Shown here piece by piece: positions 37,460-49,400 of a stretch of 64,000 nt of DNA. Source of the DNA: Apostichopus japonicus. Taxonomy: Eukaryota; Echinodermata; Holothuroidea; Aspidochirotida; Stichopodidae. Below the pieces are notes generated by a model. The model was not told the origin of the DNA. It did not search any database and saw nothing but the letters and a program-made list of their open reading frames with translations. The stretch covers positions 31,201,501-31,265,500 of the forward strand of contig NC_092568.1 of the NCBI RefSeq assembly GCF_037975245.1, given 5' to 3'. Position 1 is the first letter of the stretch; every line of letters begins with the position of its first letter. Position numbers and translations under genes: made by a program.

Positions 37460-39116
37460 ATATCATGTTATATCTGCCCAATTTTTTATCTGGCCAGATA
37501 TAAATTCCTGATCTGGAGCATATCTGGCCCAGATTGAAATTCCAGATCTGGGCCAGATCTGGGATTTCGGTAAGGGTAGCTATCATCATGACACATATAT
37601 GTAGCAACACTACTACGCGTAGTAGTCAAATCTTGGGTGTATATGTAGACTACCATATCGATCGTTTCCAGCCCCAACCCGGATCCAACCCGGCCCCAAC
37701 CCCCATCAATCCTAACCCATGTATGACTCAGGCCCATGGTCGTAAACCAGCCTTACCGCACTCTGGGTAAGATATGTAGAGTGTGGTTGACGGTTGAGTT
37801 AAGACAGTTCTCTGACACGTCACTTGACTGGGAAACAGCGACGTACAACGTACTGCTAATGTTCTCCCCAAATGAAATGACTATCCCTGACAAGGGAACA
37901 TCCCCAGTCCCTCCCACCCACCCCCCCACCATGGAGTTTCCTTGACACAGTCTACACATTCGGCCATGAACACGTGTTACCAGTACGTGTACGTGTTTCC
38001 GTTGTTCATCTGTGTGATTGAAAAGACAATATAAAACAATCAGCTATGGGAAATAGTGGACGTATCGTAATAAAAAGGAAGCATATTGTGCGAGCATTTC
38101 AACAGCTTCACAGAACCCCTTCCCACACACCTTCATTCTTCCACTTTCTTTTTTGTTTACAATATGCTGACACTGTTAAACCGTCTTCAACACATGCACT
38201 GTATCTATTGCTTCGCTTCACTCTACCTAGACCCGTCTGTCCACAAAATCGGTCTTTCAAATCGGCAATCAGAATCGGGGCTAAACAATCAGCCTAATTT
38301 AATTCAATTTATTCCACCAACCATAGTATATTTGAAGAGAGTGTATATCGACCCCTGCAAAAATAAAAGCTATTCAACCAAAAATAATTAACACTTTTCA
38401 ACCAACCTTTACACTAAAGACTGTCTCAATTCCCCAATCTCGTCTTAACTACAATTCAGTCTATGCAGCGAACCGTCACATTTGCAGACGGTGGGTGTAG
38501 CCTATACCTATTCTTCCACGCAATTCAAAGATATATCAACCTATAAATTTCTATATACCATGCAGTGTAAAATTCATTCCTAAAATGTTCCTTTCCGCCA
38601 TAGGTTTCGAGCCTTTCCGACATGGCGGAACCATGACCGAAAGGCTCGAGGTAGCATACGCCCATTAAAAGCCTTATTGACTTACACACTAAATCACAAA
38701 AGTAATGTGGTCTTTAAGTCTAGATAGAAGTTTTCACTAGCTAAACGCTACCCATCACCGGATAGCTGACAAATTGGCCTTTCATGGAATTATCAATTTT
38801 CCGTATCATGACCATGTAGATTTTTTGCTACCCGAGCCGGAAGTTTTCGTCACTTGTAAACAAACCTCTTCACTCAGTGGTAAAAAAAAAAAATTCATAC
38901 GCTGCTCCTGGGAGACCTAAATGGGCCTAAAATTGCCTCAATTGACCAAATTTTCTCACCACGTGTACTTCCATTCATGCTCTTCAACAGGCAAACCACA
39001 AAAAAACTAGATCATGATTGATAACAGGTCACAAAAGATGTTCTCCTGCTGCTTTTTGGCACTTTTCCTGAAAGAGAACGATCGAGCGGATTGATATAGA
39101 CTCTAATGGGAGTATG

Positions 39117-41721
39117 CAGGGGCGTATCCAGGATTTTCTAACCCGGGGGCGCGAATAACTATCTAAGCGGAGCGCCACCATCGGTTGGCGCGCAGCGTAC
39201 AAGAAAATTTCTGGTTTTGACACCCCCCCAGATCACCGGAAATGGCACATCTCGGGCTTGAAATTGACCAACTAGATGTTCACTTTTGCCTGAATAACCA
39301 AGTATTTTCCCAATATTTTTTTCCCCATCCATAACCTTTTTGAAGATTGTCACCAGTCACCCATCATGTTCGACCTCATTGCATCTCATGTGGATCATAG
39401 CTTATGTAGGTGATTCAACGTCGCGGCCCACAATACCCGTCAGCCCTACTTTTCAAGGTTTTAAGCCCATTATTCGTTCAGAATTTGAAAATTCACACTA
39501 CTTGTAAAATAAATTCACCTCAAAAAATACCCATAATGTTGCACAAAATTGCTTCTATGGACAGCCAATACAGAAAAACCTCCACGTTTAGGATTGTTTG
39601 TCAGGGAAATTTCGAAAATGCAGACACAGTTAATTTATTGGTGCATGGACGCACATCAGTCTTGGATAATGGTGGGGACGCGTGTCTGTTCTCTGATATT
39701 ATACAACACCTAATTATATTCCGGCCATTTGATTGGTCAATTGCTCGTCGATTGCATGCAAAATCCGCACTATTGCACGCTATGATGATAGAATCATGCT
39801 TTATACTTTTTTGATAGCACTTTTTTCAATGGTAAGAGAGCAGTGAAACCTGTCAGTTCAAAACAATCTGTTGCATGAGTGCATTTTACATCCAATTATA
39901 TCCAAATTTGAAGGTGTTGTATAAAACAAATAATGAATGGTTTCCATTCGTGCAATAGTGCAAATATTTCATTCGTTGAAAGATGTAATTTGTTCCATTC
40001 AACTCGGCTGAGCCTCGTTGAATGGAACAAATTACATCTTTCAACGAATGAAATATTTGCACTATTGCACGAATGGAAACCATTCATTATTTGTATACTA
40101 TCTAAGCGGGGTATCCAGGGGGGCGTTGGGAGCGCGCGCCCCCCGGGTAAGAAAAAGAGGAGAGAAAAAAAAAGAGAGAAGAAAAAGGGAAAAAAGAGGG
40201 GAAAAGACGAGGAAGGAGAGGAAGGAAGGGAAAAGAAAAGAAAAAGGAGGGAAGAGAAGAAAAACGCCAAGACACCGGGAAGAGAAAGAGGAACAGTGAC
40301 ATAATTACAGTGCTGATCCCTATGATATACACATGGTAGCCAGTGACGGATCGAGGATTTCGGAAGGGGCGTTCGCCTCAGCCTACCCCTTACACCGACA
40401 ACTCCATTTTTGACGTTTCCATATTTCCTCTCTCACTGATGTATATATATATACTATATATAGTATATCATGACGCGTGTGTGTGTATGGACGCCTTAAA
40501 CAATTGTAAAATTGTGCTATGAAACCAACTGTGTCTGGTCTTGACCTCGACCGAGTCGTCGGGGAACATGACGCATTTCGCTATTAGCCCATATGCCATT
40601 AACCTATATGCGAACTGCACTAGACATATGTCATTCGATTCAACACTGTCATGCAGAAATAAAATGTTACCCCACCCCTAGTACCGTAACTCATACAATG
40701 AATCTAAAAATAAATTCCGCATGCGATTTGAGAATTGAGCACATTTCCTGTGAATATCATGTAGTGGATCCAAAGGCGTATCATTGCCGGCGAGGGGGGG
40801 GGGGGGCGGACGCACCCATCACTTTTTGAGATTGTCCCCATCTGCATGAAAACGCGCGCCCCACAACCCTACGCCCACCCCTCCAATCGCTTCCCGATGA
40901 GTTACGAAACCAGACCCATCATATACAAAAGTCTACTTGGATTATTTGTTCCCTGACTTTTTTCTGCAAACGCCCATGCATTTCCCCAAACTAAATTTCT
41001 AAGCCATGAGATCTAAAACTTAAGGAGGTTTGGGAGCACCATTGGGTCTGGGAAGTGTTATTTCCGGTGATCTGGGACGTATATTTGCCAAGACTTCTTG
41101 TACGATACTCGCGAACCCATGGTCGCGCTCCGCTTAGTTAGTATCAGAGAACAGACACGCGTCCCCACCATTATTCAAGACTGATGTGCGTCCATGCACC
41201 AATAAATTAACTGTGTCTGCATTTTCGTATTTCCCTGACAAACAATCCTAAACGTGGAGGTTTTCTGTATTGGCTGTCCAAAGAAGCAATTTTGTGCAAC
41301 ATTATGGGTATGTTTTGAGGTGAATTTATTTTACAAGAAGTGTGAATTTTCAAATTCTGAACGAATAATGGGCTTAAAACCTTGAAAAGTAGGGCTGACG
41401 GGTATTGTGGGCCGCGACGTTGAATCACCTACAAAAGCAATGATCCACATGAGATGCTATGAGGTCGAACATGATGGGTGACTGGTGACAATCTTCAAAA
41501 AGGTTATGGATGGGGAAAAAAATATTGGGAAAATACTTGGTTACTCAGGCAAAAGTGAACATCTAGTTGGTCATTTTCAAGCCCGAGATGTGCCATTTCC
41601 GGTGATCCGGGGGGTGTCAAAACCAGAAATTTTCTTGTACGCTGCGCGCCAACCGATGGTGGCGCTCCGCTTAGATAGTAATTCGCGCCCCCCGGGTTAG
41701 AAAATCCTGGATACGCCCCTG
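39117..41721. mobile_element. 2.6-kb element with CAGGGGCGTATCC ends and 580-bp inverted arms
   Basis: It begins CAGGGGCGTATCCAGGAT (39117) and ends with the inverted partner ATCCTGGATACGCCCCTG (41721). The arms run about 583 and 579 bp. The flanking 8-mers (GGAGTATG and CGGCATCA) do not match, so the insertion history is unclear. The loop contains the hairpin at 39926-40094 and a GGGCGTTGGG/CCCCCCGGGTAAG purine-rich segment at 40108-40580, which recurs at 51153-51530. No transposase is visible. The CGCTCCGCTTAGATAGT block near its ends recurs at 33070-35400, 42785 and 52820. Confidence 0.65.
39926..40094. repeat. 169-bp near-perfect palindrome (78-bp arms, 13-base centre)
   Basis: The left arm 39926-40003 (ACAAATAATGAATGG...) and the right arm 40017-40094 are exact or nearly exact reverse complements. 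The centre TCGGCTGAGCCTC is itself close to a dyad. Both strands therefore give the same short frame. The likeliest reading is a palindromic MITE or fold-back. Confidence 0.85.
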
Positions 41722-42195
41722 CGGCATCAATTGCTTATCGGAGTGTAAGTTAACCTTACAGGTATACCATAACACAATCAGAGTAGCGTATAGGTCCGCC
41801 TGGCCTAAGGTGGCATACTCCTATTAGAGTCTAAATCAGTATGGTATCCATCGGGATCTGTTTTTTGTGAGTGGCTTGAATGTTGAAGAGAATGAATGGA
41901 AGTACATGTGGTGCCAAAATCGGGTAAATTGAGGCAATATTAGACCCCTTAGGCCTCCCAGGAGCAACGTACGAAAATTGTTTGCTACTGAGTGAAGAGG
42001 TTTGTTTACAAGTGACGAAACTGCTTAAGGCTCTGATAGCAACAAATCTGCATGGTCATGATTCGGAAAATTGATGGTGCCATGAAAGGCCAACTTGTCA
42101 GCTAGATATCCAGTGATGGGAAGCGTTTAGCTAATGAGAACTTTTATCTATAGGCATAGAGACCACATTACTGTGGTGATTTAGTATATAAGTAC

Positions 42196-42717
42196 ATTGG
42201 GATTTCGATGAGCGTCTGCTACCCTTAATGGTCCTAAATGGACCTACCGACTGAAATGACTCGTTTCACAACGTCTCAGTCTTCATCCTAAGGTATGGTG
42301 GATGATGAAATAAACTACTGATATGTTCTAAAAAGGTCGATTGAAAGTGATTCAAGGCGTGTTAGAAAATCTTTGAAGAAACAGAAGATCCACAGTGGTA
42401 AACATCGAAATATACAATTATATGCCAATGCTGGCAGATATATATATATATTTTTTTTTGGGGGGGGGGGGAGGATGTTGGTGTGGTATCCTACTGTACT
42501 AAATTTTTACCTCTGCTAGTTCAAACTCTAGACCGTCGTGCTGGCAAAATTTGAATGTATTATGATACATGCCCAGTCATCAGCTACCATAATGGCGAGT
42601 AAGACATGCCGGTTGAAAACATATATCGATGTACTAGCAGCCTTGGAAAGTGACGAAATTTAGTATGCAAGTCAATGATAGCAATGAATTGTGGTATAGG
42701 ACACCTACGGAAGCCGA
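42196..42717. other. Stretch between elements, nothing coding seen
   Basis: Unique-looking sequence with a short TA run and a T/G run at 42440-42475. No supported gene. Confidence 0.4.
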
Positions 42718-43369
42718 CATAGGCGTACGGGACCATTTCAGTTTGGGGGGGGGGGCAGAAACTTTTGTGCCCGAAAGTTCCCGTGACACTATCTAAGCGG
42801 AGCGCCACCATCAGTTGGCGCGTAGCGTACAATAATTTTTTTGGCAAAAAAATGCCTCTCAGATTGCCGGAAATGGCACTTCTGGGGCCTTGCAAGTTGC
42901 ATCTAAACATTCTTTATTTTATAATCTCACGTTTTAGAAATTTACACTTCCCCAGAAGTTTGGTAAATTAGAAGAAGAAAAACTGGTAACATCACTTTGA
43001 AGGGGAAAAATAGGACAGTTTATTTTTCCTGTTAATAATTTTGGGCGATAGTGCAAAAAGCGTGGTAGCCAAGATGAGCTGCGCTTACGGTGGTGTTACA
43101 CGGAAATATTCGGGCAACATGATGCTAAATCAAGAAAATCATTAGGCCTATATTAATGTCACAAAACAAATAACACAAAACGCTTTCCAAGGAATTGTCG
43201 GGCAAAAATTTGAAAAAAAATTCGGGCAAGTTACTGCATATTTATATATATATTTTTTCTCCTCTTAGGCTGCCCGAATTTTTCAGGACTTTTGACCGAA
43301 TTTCTTGTCCTCTGGAAATTTGGGGGCAGTCTGCCCCCTGCCCCCCCCCCCCCGCCTCGTACGCCTATG
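42718..43369. mobile_element. 652-bp element with CATAGGCGTACG ends and 8-bp duplication
   Basis: It starts CATAGGCGTACGG and ends CGTACGCCTATG. The flanks are GAAGCCGA (42710-42717) and GAAGCCGG (43370-43377), an 8-bp duplication with one change. The interior includes TTCGGGCAAG text shared with the host repeat around 25000-33300 and an AGCGGAGCGCCACC piece of the commoner repeat at 42796. It is non-coding. Confidence 0.75.
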
Positions 43370-43719
43370 GAAGCCGGTTAATTGCTAGGAATTGATATGC
43401 GTTTTCTGGAGCATGTAAGCATATCGTCCATTAATCCGCGTATGTGGTTTGTTTTGCTCTTGTCGGTGCGAAGTCGGAAACAATTAGTACGGATACAAGG
43501 CGGCGGCTATACACAGGCAACGCTATCGTGAAAATAAAGTTATAAAGAGAGATTCGTACGTTTACATGCAAATTATCCTTTTTTTCAGTTTTATATATGT
43601 AGGAATATCACAAAAGTGTATAAATGGATATATTTGAGACAAGAATTTTAAACTTTACAAACAAATGGAAAAATAAAGAGATCGTTACTAAACAAATTTA
43701 AAACCATGACCTTTTCATT

Positions 43720-43755
43720 ACCTTACCTTACCTTACCTTACATTACATTACTTTA
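43720..43755. repeat. CCTTA/CATTA pentanucleotide repeat
   Basis: About seven ACCTT/ACATT units in a row. A small microsatellite. Confidence 0.85.
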
Positions 43756-44393
43756 AAAATAATATACAAAATTAGTTGGATGAAGATATCAAGTACCGTA
43801 ATGAAGATTTAATTTTTTGGGGAGAAAAGCCTATAGGGTAGTCATTTCATGTTGAAGCGATACATTGCTCTTGTCATACCCGTAAAATGGCGGAAATACA
43901 GACAATTCAAGCAAATATGAACAAAAACTAACACAAACAAGAAGAAGGAAGGGTGAATTTTGAATCACGTGAGACACAATATAATATGGTCCTTCAAGTG
44001 AATGTGAATTCTTAACACGTGCACTGTCTAGGCATTACGCCGGAACACATACCCCCCCCCCCCCCCCAACAAAAAGAATTGGAACGTATGTTACCCAGCA
44101 CTGGGTATTTATGTATCCAACCAACTTTTCATGAAGTTTTGCAAAATAAAAAGTCAAATTCGTGCAATTTTGACCAATGAATCACTTTTTGGCATATCAA
44201 TATTAGTTAAACTGGCGTAATTTTACTTCATTGGGGGCACTAAAATCTTTACCCAACTTTGGTTGGATACATAACTTCCCATTTACATAGGTAAACTGTT
44301 TGCCCAACCCTTCCAGAGTCTATATATGACATGAAAACATTCGATCACTCTTTTAAATAAAGACTGATCTGCACATTTTGACGTTGTTACATG

Positions 44394-44442
44394 AGGAGGA
44401 GGAGGAGGAGGAGGAGGGAGGAAGGATAGAGCTGCCTTGACG

Positions 44443-44489
<47 letters not shown>

Positions 44490-44510
44490 ATATATACATA
44501 TATATATATG

Positions 44511-44575
<65 letters not shown>

Positions 44576-44580
44576 ATATA

Positions 44581-44636
<56 letters not shown>

Positions 44637-44660
44637 TAAATATAAATATAAAAATATATC
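44394..44660. repeat. GGA run followed by a long TA microsatellite
   Basis: GAGGAG repeats at 44394-44420 precede about 215 bases of TA/CA/AAATA simple repeat. The Tyr/Ile-rich frame is an artefact. Confidence 0.9.
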
Positions 44661-44893
44661 ATATCATGTGCTATTATATACAATGAAATGCAGACATGCA
44701 GTCGCGTCATGGTACAAACTTTTTATGAACTTTTGATAATTTAATACTGTTCGAGTTACAGGCACCAGTTTATGTAAAACCTGGGGCAGGCGTGACAACG
44801 TTGTTGGCCTTTTTCGATGAGTATCCCTTGTTCTTTGATATTGAAATTCTTCAACCAATACCGGTAATTTTAACCGGTATATATGTAGCGGTA

Positions 44894-45257
44894 CAGTGGC
44901 GTAGGAAGGTACTTTTGAGTGGGGGGCTGAAGACTGATGGCCAGTCTGGGGGAGGGGTCTAAGGGGAGGGGGTGTCCCCCTCCCCTTTGGAATTTTTTGC
45001 ATTTCCAGGTCGCCTCAGATGCAATTTGGTGCAATATAGCACACTTCAACACCCACTCCATTTTGTAAACTTAATTTTGTATTTTCACCTGGCCTTAGAT
45101 GCAATTTGGTGCTCCATATGAGATTTTTTTTCTCATTTGGAAATGAAAAAGGGGTTTTCTGACTTGCGAACCGGGGGGGCGGAATGATACTTCCGCCCCT
45201 CCACATTTTTCACTGGGGGGGCTGGCGCCCCCAGCCCCCCCGGTTCCTACGCCCTTG
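44894..45257. mobile_element. 364-bp hAT-like element with perfect 8-bp duplication
   Basis: It begins CAGTGGCGTAGGAA and ends TTCCTACGCCCTTG, imperfect inverted partners. TAGCGGTA flanks both sides (44886-44893 and 45258-45265). The interior holds GGGGGAGGGGTCTAAGGGG and a GCAATTTGGTGC motif repeated twice (45019 and 45100). It is non-coding and shares sequence with the level-3 element near 31800. Confidence 0.85.
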
Positions 45258-45265
45258 TAGCGGTA

Positions 45266-46189
45266 TATCGCTTATATCGCTATATCAGTAAAGCGATCGG
45301 AAATTTGATATCGACCGATAGAGGAACTTCGAAGTTACGGGGATGACCTATAGTTACCGTCCTTATGGGCATGTCTATTATTGTAGGGGATGTTACACAA
45401 TCAACTGCTTGATAACTTGGACCCAAATAATTCAATTCGAGTATACAGCTGCGTGAATTTTAATAAAATCATTAAATTTGATAACAAAAACGTTATAGAG
45501 ATACTTATCAAGAAGTGCATGTCTGGAATGTCTAACACGCGTACCACTATATGTTATGGTTATCCGATGCAACACCGTAATTTCAATAGAACTAATTTTA
45601 CGTCTTCAAATAGCACGATTTAACCGATTTGTTCTGGGAAAATAATGTATGTTTTTATCCTCGGGTGCTCTGTCGTTTATATACGGATTATATAAAAAAT
45701 ATCAGGCCTTGTTAAAACTTATTCTCTTTGTTGAGTTTATTCATGACCCGAGGTCACGACACAGGACAACAATGCGAACTTAAAAGATTAAAAGCAAGAT
45801 GTAGAATCAGACAGGCAGAGAACCCCCCTCCTACCCCCGAATAAAAAACACACCATATTCAATTTGAAAAGAGCCCGCAGGGATTGAGGGTGAAGGAGTT
45901 TTGTTTCTGCCCCTCACGTTTTAATATTTGGGTGCACCATGCGGCAAATCTTTCAGCTGTATAGTATGTATCAGCAAAAGTACTACCAGCCAATCAAATG
46001 ATCAACCCTTTGTATCGAAATTTGTACTATATATACATATATATGTATGTAAATAGGAACATCTGAGCCACCGTAGACTTGATAAAAAAATTCATCTGCC
46101 ATCACAGTATGCGGGAGCATTCCATGTAAGGTACGTTATAGGACCTGTTGAAACCGTTACTCCGCCCTGGGTAAATGGGTATAAAATGG
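45266..46189. other. Downstream region of SLCO-like gene B
   Basis: No supported exon. A plus-strand frame at 45390-45623 has no recognisable domain. An AATAAA on the minus strand near 45736 is the nearest canonical poly(A) signal I noticed below the gene B stop, about 600 bases away. Confidence 0.35.
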
Positions 46190-46235
46190 CATATATATAT
46201 ATATACATACATATATATAAATGTATATACATATA

Positions 46236-46289
<54 letters not shown>

Positions 46290-46312
46290 GGCCTTTATAT
46301 ATATATATAGGC

Positions 46313-46342
<30 letters not shown>
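46190..46342. repeat. TA microsatellite in the 3' UTR of gene B
   Basis: TA/CATA simple repeat with two GGCCTTTATA interruptions. It ends four bases from the gene B stop codon (46347-46349), so it must lie at the start of the 3' UTR. Confidence 0.85.
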
Positions 46343-46346
<4 letters not shown>

Positions 46347-46439
46347 TCAAATTTCGGCTTCCAGTCCCTTATTTTCAATGCCTGTCTTGGTCGCATCCAT
46401 CTCAACTGCCCCGTTAGATGCAATCAAATTCTCTTCCTC
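46347..46439 (-). CDS. SLCO-like: Last coding exon of SLCO-like gene B (30-residue C-terminal tail)
   Basis: A 93-base exon after acceptor CCATTATTTTCAG. It continues in phase 0 from RKKAKK|GTGAGT at 47248. The tail starts [15 protein letters not shown] and ends GLEAEI, then TGA. It is acidic and hydrophilic, as for OATP cytosolic tails. A TA microsatellite begins four bases beyond the stop. Confidence 0.8.
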   Translation of the reverse strand, partial: EEENLIASNGAVEMDATKTGIENKGLEAEI

Positions 46440-49400
46440 CTGAAAATAATGGAAAGATTCGGGAAAGTGTTACATTTTGCTCAAAGGGTAGGGGACAACC
46501 TTTCCCCCCTTCCCCCGTCGACATCGTATTCCCTTCCCTCAGTACAAACATTTTACTTCCGCATCAGCCTTTGCCAACTTTCACAGATCAGCATTACAAG
46601 TTGAACAAAAAGGTTTTATAACCGATCGAGATCTTTATTTCTCACGTTAAGTTGTATGAAATAAGAGAAATAACTAGAAGAATCAAAATGTTTGTCATCA
46701 CAAGGTTTCCATCACTCTTAAGTCCAAAGAAAGGAAATTTACTCTTAACTTGAAAGGAGTTTGATAATGAACCCCCACCCCACCCACTACTTAATCTTTT
46801 AAAACCTTAACCTTTGGTATTATATAACTGCTTGCATAAAATTTAATTAACTGCAAGCTTGTATAACATTGTATTCAGCGCAGTGTAAGAGGTACCGTAC
46901 GTTGGTATGAAGTCACTCAGTTATTAGGGTTGAAGTTTTACTGTCAACTTCCTGCATGGACCCTCTCAATGAGAGATAGAAGAAACCAAGCCAGTTTGTA
47001 TTCTCGTAAAATATCCATTTTCTTCTTATTCTCCGACATTCACATGGTCTTGAAATTATAAAGTAGATTTCCTCTACTTTCATGGTTTTATTCCAGCACC
47101 ATAATTTGGGGGTTGTTGTGAGGGGTCGGGGGGGGGCCTATATAGCCTACTGACAATAAAATATGGGCAGTATTAATTCCCCGTTTTGATTAGATAGAGG
47201 TTAGTGTAGGCCTATACAACAAGATTGCAATTTAAACAAATACTCACTTTCTTGGCCTTCTTTCGTATTGTGTAGACTGCAATCACAGAGAATACAGTGA
47301 ATATTATACGGAGGAAAATGGTGAGTCCGTTGTAGGTATATCGTAAGGTTTCGTTGTCGTAAACGAGACAATTTCCTGTGGTTTCAGGAGCACACTGATC
47401 CCGATATCGAAGGATGCAAGGAATGTCCAGGATTGCCCCGTAAATGATAGGACCTGGAATCGAACCTTTAATATGAAAGAATGATTCGAACCTTTAAATT
47501 GACAGAATATACTTCTGTTATGTATGCAAACAGCCCTCAGTTTATTAACACCGGAAGAAGGGTTAATGGAGATACTGTATAATGTCCATGACACTGCAAG
47601 TACGAGAGCGGCGTTATAAACTTGCCGCCGAAGTAACGATTGCTCTAAGATTGAGGGTACTATGTAAAATAAACCAAAGGATTTCAAAGGTGGGGAGGGT
47701 GGATCAAATATCCCCCTGACTGATTTAGGTATATATAGTGGCTAGCATGCAGATATGTCCGTGTGTCTCCTCATTTTCTTTAGACTTTAATTTATAGGTT
47801 TATTATTAGCTCTAAAGGCAAGGATGTGCAAATAAGTATTCTTCATTTTTGTGTTAGGTTGAAAAAGGGGGTAAACACCCTAATAGCAGTGGGCTTATTC
47901 TTCACTGGCTGAATGCAAAATATCCCCCAACAGATCACCCTCGCCCCCCCCCCGCAGCCCTTTGCGTGAACCACTGATAAAGTAAACATAGTATGATATA
48001 TTGATTGACAGCATTGACCCCGGCGTCTTTATGTTTCTTAAACTTATGAAACTGAGAGTACATTATTCTTTATCACATATTTACTCCTGCTCTCCAATTG
48101 ACTGCGGGCCTGGGGCTGTACCTCAGTCCCCCTCTAATCAGGAAGAATTTTCGATAATTGCTTTCTTATCCGGATAGCAGGATAATCCAGAATTTATCAT
48201 TGTTGCGATACATTGCTGGAACCTGATCTTGAAAGGAACAGTCCCGCCCCTCACCTTTCTCGATGTTTACCATTCTACCACCCTGCCAAAATGTCCACAT
48301 TGCCAATGGGTTAACCCCAAGGGTTAACTTTTTAGGTAACTGACGTCAAAGAGTTACTTACCGAGGACTTTGCTAACGAAGTTGCTCAAGCTGAGTGTGA
48401 TCGACCTGTCCTGTTCTTCAACGCACCTTGTAAAAACAAATCCAGAAAAGAAAGGTAATTATATTGACTTATTGGTATTATAACATAAGTAGTATAAAAC
48501 ATTGTAGTGAAAAGTTTGAGATTTAGAATATATATATATAGTGATCATTCACATATCACTATATGCCATGTACCGCACAGATACTTTTGTGGGTCCAATA
48601 GGCTCTAAGTTATTGTTTACTACCAGAACTGATCAGCACTCTTAACGACGGTAATAAAGCATCAACGTTTTGAATAATCTAAGATGTTGTCAACGAAAAA
48701 GTTTTTCTTTTGCTCGAGAGAAAAAGGAGGTTAAAGAAGAGTGAACAACAAGTTAAGGTCACCCACACAGTTACTGCACCTCAAGCAATTCATCATGATA
48801 ATTCAAGGCTGAATGAAACGCCAAAAGCGCTAAAATTGTTTGTCTTATCGGATGTTGTTGTTCTTCAACATTATTATTTCTCGTTCTGTTTTTATTCAAC
48901 TCAATTATACTTATTTCCGCCCCTCTCCTCCCCTCGCTGACCTTAAACTCACCCCTGACTTACCCCCCCCTTCCCGCCCTTGTATTTCCCTCTCAGTTCC
49001 TATCTCTCCATCCTTCACGCTCCCGGGTTGGTCCGAATCTTGCTACACCGTGGGCCGTGGGTAACTGATTTTGATATAAGCTCACCTCATTGCGAGCATA
49101 AATCCTGGTATAGCAGCAAGAGTGATGACAGCCGATTGGAAAAGGCCGAGTATGAAGTAGATGAGCCATGCTCCACAGTCTTCGATTGGACAACTTCCAT
49201 CTTCTGCCTGGTACTGGGACCCGCCGGTGACATTAGATATACAAGCGCAATTACTAAAACGCTGCATGTCAACAGAAAGAAAGGAAGACCTGTTGTTTTA
49301 TTTCCTATCACTGTCAAAAAAAGATGACCTAGGAAATACAGATAATAACAAAGATCACTATATACAGAGGAGAGGCAAATGCAGGATTTTAAGAAATGAG

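Larger units (their letters stand above)
38690..42195. repeat. 3.5-kb inverted repeat
   Basis: The outer arms 38690-39110 and 41810-42195 are inverted copies (for example GACTCTAATGGGAGTATGC against GCATACTCCTATTAGAGTC). The inner arms 39117-39699 and 41143-41721 are a second, closer inverted pair. About 85 bases at 41722-41806 have no partner on the left. The mirrored 71-134-residue frames starting [14 protein letters not shown] on opposite strands are the arms translated. Confidence 0.75.

Noticed and set aside
39410-39814. 134-codon frame starting MIQRRGPQYP, mirrored at 41207-41428
   Set aside because: It lies in the inverted arm of a repeat element and its copy on the other strand is frameshifted; no domain.
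39886-40304. Matching frames on both strands (MNGFHSCNSANIS)
   Set aside because: A near-perfect palindrome necessarily gives the same frame on both strands.
39117-41721. 8-bp target duplication for the CAGGGGCGTATCC element
   Set aside because: The flanking 8-mers GGAGTATG and CGGCATCA do not match, so I do not claim a duplication.
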